This document shows positions 59,709-64,000 of a stretch of DNA of 64,000 nt, in pieces. Below the pieces are notes generated by a model. The model had not been told where the DNA came from and ran no database searches. It saw nothing but the letters and a program-made list of their open reading frames with translations. This DNA is from Poriferisodalis sp965221945 (GTDB taxonomy: Bacteria; Actinomycetota; Acidimicrobiia; Acidimicrobiales; Poriferisodalaceae), in the NCBI RefSeq assembly GCF_965221945.1, contig NZ_OZ244925.1:1054001-1118000 (forward strand), written 5' to 3'. The translations under genes and the position numbers were made by a program. The number at the start of each line of letters is the position of its first letter. Within the stretch, counting starts at the first letter, position 1.

Positions 59709-60485
59709 ATGCCGCTCGATCAAGAGAACTACCAGGCCATGCTCATCGACAAGCGGGACAACGGCGTCGCTGTCGTCACGCTGAATCGTCCTGAGCGACT
59801 CAATGCGGTCAACGGGCAGATGCACCACGAAATGGCGACATTCACTCGAGAAGCGCAGACCGACGACGACGTGAAGGTCGTCGTGCTCGCCGGCTCAGGC
59901 CGTGCCTTCTGCGCCGGCGGCGATTTCAGTGATGCCGGCGGACCGGCGGTCAGCTTCGAGGAGGGGCGCCAGATCGTCGACCATCTCCTTGAGCTGCGCA
60001 AGCCGATCATCTCGGCCGTGCAGGGCTATGCCATGGGCCTCGGTGCCAACATCGCGCTCCTGTGCGACGTGGTGGTGGCGGGGCACAGCTCGGTGTTCGC
60101 GGACACCCACGTCAACATGGGCATCGGCGCCGGCGATGGGGGACAGGTCATTTGGCCGCTGCTGATGGGTGTGAACCGGGCCAAATGGCATCTCATGACC
60201 GGCGAACGAGTCACCGGTCAGATGCTCTACGACATGGGACTCGTCAACTTCCTGGTGGACGATGACGCAATTGGGGACACAGCACTCGAGAAGGCAGCCC
60301 AGCTCGCCGCAGGTTCGCAGAAGGCCATCAGCGCCTCTAAGGTGCCGATCAACAACTGGATCAGGCAGATGTCGGCCCAGATCCTGCCGCTGTCGCTCAG
60401 CCTGGAAGGCGAGACCTTCCACGGCAGTGACGCTCGAGAGGCCCAGCGGGCGTTCGTGGAAAAGCGCCCTCCGAAGTTCGAGTAG
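59709..60485 (+). CDS. Enoyl-CoA hydratase/isomerase-fold protein
   Basis: A 258-residue crotonase-fold protein: VVTLNRPERLNAVN, AGSGRAFCAGGDFSDAG and GYAMGLGANIALLCDVVVAG. The two catalytic glutamates of enoyl-CoA hydratase are not present: the first site reads GANIALLCD (Asn) and the second reads FADTHVNMG (His). It keeps the oxyanion hole, so it may act on a CoA ester by another reaction. ATG at 59709 follows GGGGGAG. It is placed between the lyase and the transporter genes on the same strand. Confidence 0.82.
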   Translation: MPLDQENYQAMLIDKRDNGVAVVTLNRPERLNAVNGQMHHEMATFTREAQTDDDVKVVVLAGSGRAFCAGGDFSDAGGPAVSFEEGRQIVDHLLELRKPIISAVQGYAMGLGANIALLCDVVVAGHSSVFADTHVNMGIGAGDGGQVIWPLLMGVNRAKWHLMTGERVTGQMLYDMGLVNFLVDDDAIGDTALEKAAQLAAGSQKAISASKVPINNWIRQMSAQILPLSLSLEGETFHGSDAREAQRAFVEKRPPKFE

Positions 60486-60517
60486 TCACTAGCAGGGATG
60501 CAGAAGGCGAGAGGGGC

Positions 60518-61666
60518 ATGGCGCTGACATCTCCAACGACCGGCGACGACGGCGCGCCCCCCGAATTTGCGGCGGGCCGGTTAGCCCGCTTGCTACGGCC
60601 GTTTGTGGGCATCGCAGTGCCTGCCGTCGCGACGATAGCGGCGCTCATCGTGGGCGCCGTCATGCTGCTTGTATTCGGTGCCAACCCGCTTTTCGCCTAC
60701 GGCAAGCTGATCACCGGCGCGTTCGGCAGCGCCGACAACCTCGCAGACACAGCGGTGCGGGCCATGCCGCTTGCCCTGGTCGGCGTGGGGATCTGCATCG
60801 CATTCCGCACTGACGTCATCAACATCGGAGGCGAGGGACAGATCATCCTGGGTGCCATCGCGGCTACGGCCACGTCGATGGCATTTGACGACCTGCCCCG
60901 GGTGCTGCTGGTGCCGCTGGTGATCATCGCGGGAGCGCTCGGCGGCGGGTTCTGGGGAGCGATCCCCGGCGCACTCAAGGCGTACGCAGGCGTCAACGAG
61001 ATTCTCTCGACGATCATGATGAACATCGTCGCTGCGCACCTGCTGAGCTTCTTGCTGCAGGACCTGCTCATCGAACCCGGTGCGATCAAGATCCAGCAGA
61101 CGCGCCGCCTCAGCGCCAATGCCGACCTGCCGCTGCTGCCTGGAGGCACCCGGCTGCACATCGGCGTGTTGGTTGCGGTGCTGGTAGCGGGGTTGGGCTA
61201 CCTGCTGCTGTTCCGCAGCGCACTCGGCATGCGGTTGCGATCCGTGGGCCACAACCCTGATGCCTCCCAATACGCCGGCATGGCCGTCAAGCGCAGCATC
61301 ACGCAAGCACTCGCCTTCAGCGGAGCCTGCTGCGGCATCGCCGGAGCAGTGCTCGTGTTCGGCAGCGAATCGCACCGTTTGATCGGCGAGGGCGGCGCCG
61401 CAGCGTTCACGCAGAACGCCGGATTCAACGGCATCGTGGCGGCACTGTTCGGCGGGCTGCACCCGCTCTTCACCGTGCCCGCGTCATTCCTCTTCGGCGG
61501 GATGCTCACCGGCGGGAACGACCTGCAACGCGCGGTGCAGGTACCCGCCGCACTGGTGGTCGCGTTGAACGGCGTGGTGGTGGTGTTCGTAGTAGGCAGC
61601 CTGCGATTGCGCGACCGGCTCAGGACATGGGCAGGCGAGGTCAAGAGCTACGGGGGCAGGGCGTGA
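60518..61666 (+). CDS. ABC transporter permease, nucleoside/BMP type
   Basis: A 382-residue integral membrane protein with about nine or ten hydrophobic segments. INIGGEGQIILGAIAATATSMAF and AGVNEILSTIMMNIVA are typical of the permeases paired with BMP-family lipoproteins (NupP/YufP-like) in nucleoside uptake. A cytoplasmic N-terminal tail of about 30 residues precedes the first helix. Its stop overlaps the second permease (GTGA). Confidence 0.88.
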   Translation: MALTSPTTGDDGAPPEFAAGRLARLLRPFVGIAVPAVATIAALIVGAVMLLVFGANPLFAYGKLITGAFGSADNLADTAVRAMPLALVGVGICIAFRTDVINIGGEGQIILGAIAATATSMAFDDLPRVLLVPLVIIAGALGGGFWGAIPGALKAYAGVNEILSTIMMNIVAAHLLSFLLQDLLIEPGAIKIQQTRRLSANADLPLLPGGTRLHIGVLVAVLVAGLGYLLLFRSALGMRLRSVGHNPDASQYAGMAVKRSITQALAFSGACCGIAGAVLVFGSESHRLIGEGGAAAFTQNAGFNGIVAALFGGLHPLFTVPASFLFGGMLTGGNDLQRAVQVPAALVVALNGVVVVFVVGSLRLRDRLRTWAGEVKSYGGRA

Positions 61667-62595
61667 GCGACTTCTTCACCGTGGGCGTGCTCGTGGCCAC
61701 GCTGGCCTCAGGCATCCGGCTAGCGACACCGTTCCTGCTCGCAGCGCTGGGCGAGACGATCGGCCAGCGCTCCGGGGTGCTGAACCTGGGCGTGGAAGGC
61801 GTGATGCTGATCGGCGCGTACGCGGCCTACATCACTGCGCTGCGCACTGGCAGCGCGTTGGCCGGCGTTGTAGCAGCTCTGGCGGCCGGTGCGGCAATGG
61901 GACTGGTGTATGCCTTCATCACCGTGGTGATGCATGCCACTCAGGGCATCAGCGGCATCGGCATCTTCCTGTTCGGACTGGGCTTCACCGACTTGCTGTT
62001 CCGCAAACAGGTGGGCACGCCGGTGCCCATCGACGGGCTGAGGTCGATCCACATTGGAGGCCTGTCGGATCTGCCGGTGGTCGGGGAGATGCTGTTCCAG
62101 CACAGCGTGCTGACCTATGTGGCGTTCGCGCTCGTTCCCGTCGTCTGGTTCGCGATGAATCAGACGACGTTCGGCCTGAACGTCCGCGCCGTGGGCGAGA
62201 CACCTGAGGCGGCCGACACGCTCGGTGTGCGGGTCAACGTCGTACGCACCCAGGCAATCATCATCGGCAACGTGATGGCAGGTCTGGCCGGTGGCACGTT
62301 GGCCCTCGATGTCGGCATCTTCCAGCAGAACCTCACGTCCGGCCAGGGGTTCATCGCCGTGGCTCTGGTGTACTTCGGGGCCTGGCGATCCAGCGGCGTG
62401 ATGGCAGGAGCACTGCTGTTCGGCGTCGTGTCATCCACCGTGCTCCAGCTCAAGACCCTCGGCGTCATCATGGGCGCGTCCTCGACGATCGCTGCGATGG
62501 CACCGGCGGTCCTGACCATCGTGGTCCTGGTGCTCGTCAGCCGGCGCATCGGCGCACCGGCCGCCTTGACGGTGCCATTCGAACGTGATGGGTAG
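61663..62595 (+). CDS. ABC transporter permease, second subunit
   Basis: A 310-residue membrane protein of the same transporter type (NupQ/YufQ-like): SGIRLATPFLLAALGETIGQRSGVLNLGVEGVMLIGAYAAY at the N-terminus, then GISGIGIFLFGLGFTDLLFR. GTG at 61663 overlaps the first permease. The two would form the membrane channel; the ATPase gene is not within the visible part of the operon. Confidence 0.88.
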   Translation: MSDFFTVGVLVATLASGIRLATPFLLAALGETIGQRSGVLNLGVEGVMLIGAYAAYITALRTGSALAGVVAALAAGAAMGLVYAFITVVMHATQGISGIGIFLFGLGFTDLLFRKQVGTPVPIDGLRSIHIGGLSDLPVVGEMLFQHSVLTYVAFALVPVVWFAMNQTTFGLNVRAVGETPEAADTLGVRVNVVRTQAIIIGNVMAGLAGGTLALDVGIFQQNLTSGQGFIAVALVYFGAWRSSGVMAGALLFGVVSSTVLQLKTLGVIMGASSTIAAMAPAVLTIVVLVLVSRRIGAPAALTVPFERDG

Positions 62596-62659
62596 CAGCG
62601 GATCGTCGCTGATCAGGGGCCGAGTGCGGTGATCGGGGCGACCTGCACGCCGTCGGGCG

Positions 62660-63097
62660 CTACGCGAGCTGCAACCCCGGAAGTCCCTCGACCAACCGGT
62701 CAACCCGCTCCGTCAGGGTGCGAAAATCAGCCCGAAACTCGTCGATCCGACGGTCGATGCCGTCGATCCGCTTGTCGACCCCATCGATTCGATCTGTCAC
62801 CGCATCGAATTTCGAGTCCACGGCGTCGAACCGGGAATCGATCGCGTCGAACCGGGCCTCGAATTTCGCATCCACCGCGTCGAACCGGGCCTCGAATTTC
62901 GCATCCATCGCGTCGAACCGGGAATCGAATTTCGTATCCATCGCCTCGAATTGGGAGTCGATTGAGTCGAAGCGGAAGTCGAAGCGTTCTGAGATCTCGC
63001 TGTGGATCACTCTCACCACAGCCCACATCGCTCCCGCCAAGGCGACGACCGACGCCAGAACGACGGTGAGCAGCGGCGGCACCGACCCCCAGTCCAT
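62660..63097 (-). CDS. Membrane-anchored hendecad coiled-coil protein
   Basis: A 145-residue protein: one N-terminal membrane helix (VPPLLTVVLASVVALAGAMWAVVRVI), then an almost continuous coiled coil of RFDAxDxKFEA units eleven residues long (33 bp in DNA), ending in heptad-like DRIDGVDKRIDGIDRRIDEF. It lies antisense between transporter genes that are otherwise all on the + strand. The function is unknown. It is a structural relative in layout of the genes at 37852 and 47935. Confidence 0.6.
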   Translation of the reverse strand: MDWGSVPPLLTVVLASVVALAGAMWAVVRVIHSEISERFDFRFDSIDSQFEAMDTKFDSRFDAMDAKFEARFDAVDAKFEARFDAIDSRFDAVDSKFDAVTDRIDGVDKRIDGIDRRIDEFRADFRTLTERVDRLVEGLPGLQLA

Positions 63098-63337
63098 GAG
63101 CCGATCCTACTGCGGGCCGAAAAGCGGGGACTGCGGATTTTCGGCGTTGGCATTCACAACAGGCAGCGCCAACAGGTGCACCCTCAGTTGACACACGACT
63201 GGAACCCGATGTTGACCGCGTGCGGCATCAAGGGGGCCGAGCTTGACCTAGCATCGCGGGGCAGTCGGAGGCCGCGGTCTGTCGCGGATCGCGCCCGCGG
63301 GACGCGACTTCCGGCCGGGACTATCTGGGAGGACCAA

Positions 63338-64000
63338 ATGCTTACACGTACCGCGTCGAAGGACGCACGGAACGGGCGAGAGTGTCGCCGCTTGACGACA
63401 TTGTTGGCGGCACTCGCCGTGCTTGTCCTGCTGGCTGCAGGCTGCACCGGCGCCGATGAGGTCGACGAAGGACCTCTTCGAATCGCGATCGTGGCGCCGA
63501 GCGCCAGCAACGACTTGGCGTTCACGCAAAGCATGGTCGACGCGGTCAACGCAATCGGAGCAACCCGTGAGATCGAGATCGCTGTCACCGATGGCACCTT
63601 CATCGTGGAGGAGGCGGCTGCGGCGATCCGTGGCTACGCCGAGGACGGCTACCACTTGGTGATCGCGCACGGCAGCCAGTACGGCGGACCGCTTGGGGAG
63701 ATCGCTCCGGACTTTCCGGACACTTCCTTCGCGTGGGGTACTGCCGCGGACTTCATGGGCCACGACAACGTCTTCGCCTACACGGTCCGCTCCGACGAAG
63801 GCGGCTACGTGTCCGGAACTGTTGCAGCGCAGATCACCGCATCCGGCGTGATCGGCGTCATCGGCCCGATCCCGGTCGGCGACGCGAAGCTCTATGTCGA
63901 CGGCTTCGCCGCCGGCGTTGCAGCAACGGACTCGTCGGTGACGACCAACATCGTGTACACCGACTCCTTCAGCGACGTTGCGTTGGCGGCCGAAGCGGCC
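63338..64000 (+). CDS. BMP-family substrate-binding lipoprotein, 3' end outside window
   Basis: The first 221 codons are seen. The signal peptide ends in the lipobox LLAAGC (Cys36). The body (PLRIAIVAPSASNDLAFTQSMVDAV, HLVIAHGSQYGG, TSFAWGTAADFM, VRSDEGGYVSGTVAAQITASGVIGVIGPIPVG) is the BMP/PBP1 fold that binds nucleosides or purines in ABC importers. ATG at 63338 has GGGAGG upstream. It probably serves the two permeases encoded before it, from which it is separated by the antisense coiled-coil gene. Confidence 0.9.
   Translation, partial: MLTRTASKDARNGRECRRLTTLLAALAVLVLLAAGCTGADEVDEGPLRIAIVAPSASNDLAFTQSMVDAVNAIGATREIEIAVTDGTFIVEEAAAAIRGYAEDGYHLVIAHGSQYGGPLGEIAPDFPDTSFAWGTAADFMGHDNVFAYTVRSDEGGYVSGTVAAQITASGVIGVIGPIPVGDAKLYVDGFAAGVAATDSSVTTNIVYTDSFSDVALAAEAA

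Overview
The window is high-GC, gene-dense bacterial chromosome. The gene content suggests an uncultured actinobacterium, probably of the Acidimicrobiia type. The clues are several luciferase-like (LLM) flavin/F420 oxidoreductases, CaiB-type CoA transferases, a DUF222/HNH (13E12-type) endonuclease, a cell-wall-binding-repeat secreted protein, many GTG starts and frequent ATGA/GTGA stop-start overlaps. This placement is inference from content, not from a marker gene. I saw no rRNA or tRNA gene, CRISPR array or phage structural gene.

Layout. 1-6.2 kb: a ring-oxidation cassette (two acyl-CoA-dehydrogenase-fold proteins, an extradiol-dioxygenase-like protein, an atypical SDR) interrupted by an IS1634/IS1549-type insertion sequence with 47-bp flanking direct repeats. 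6.3-7.5 kb: a thioredoxin-fold gene with an in-frame TGA exactly where the redox cysteine belongs, followed by a SECIS-like hairpin; this is a strong selenoprotein candidate and probably the most easily missed gene here. 7.5-22.5 kb: a toxin-antitoxin pair, a sulfatase, a thioesterase, a zinc alcohol dehydrogenase, an enolase-superfamily dehydratase, a cytochrome c lipoprotein overlapping a macrodomain protein, a haloalkane-dehalogenase-like hydrolase, a double-domain CoA transferase, an SDR, a DAO-type oxidase, an LLM oxidoreductase and a VOC protein. 22.6-23.8 kb: a second toxin-antitoxin pair and a decayed intradiol dioxygenase.

23.9-31.3 kb: a translationally coupled operon of a three-subunit molybdenum hydroxylase, a hydantoinase/oxoprolinase-like protein and an LLM oxidoreductase, facing a DUF917 gene; together they look like an N-heterocycle hydroxylation and ring-opening unit. 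31.5-37.8 kb: two more toxin-antitoxin pairs around an aldehyde dehydrogenase/sugar-kinase-fold kinase/class-III aminotransferase-fold operon that reads as a kinase plus phospho-lyase route for an amino alcohol, and a phytanoyl-CoA-dioxygenase-like gene. 37.9-45.1 kb: small proteins, an aminoglycoside-phosphotransferase-fold protein lacking its catalytic Asp, the HNH endonuclease, a lower-GC stretch and a frameshifted secreted protein. A 117-bp palindromic repeat occurs at 11.2 kb and again, inverted, at 44.9 kb.

45.1-64 kb: mostly + strand catabolic genes. They are an M20 amidohydrolase overlapping a nitrilase-family carbamoylase, a fused iron-sulfur/molybdopterin hydroxylase resembling XdhD, an SsnA-like amidohydrolase, a diaminopropionate ammonia-lyase-like enzyme, a crotonase-fold protein, and two permeases plus a BMP-type lipoprotein of a nucleoside-type ABC transporter. 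This set parallels bacterial purine or ureide breakdown loci. A secreted ten-repeat propeller-like gene sits between xdhD and a duplicated relic of the xdhD 3' end. Small coiled-coil proteins built on 33-bp (11-residue) repeats recur at several places.
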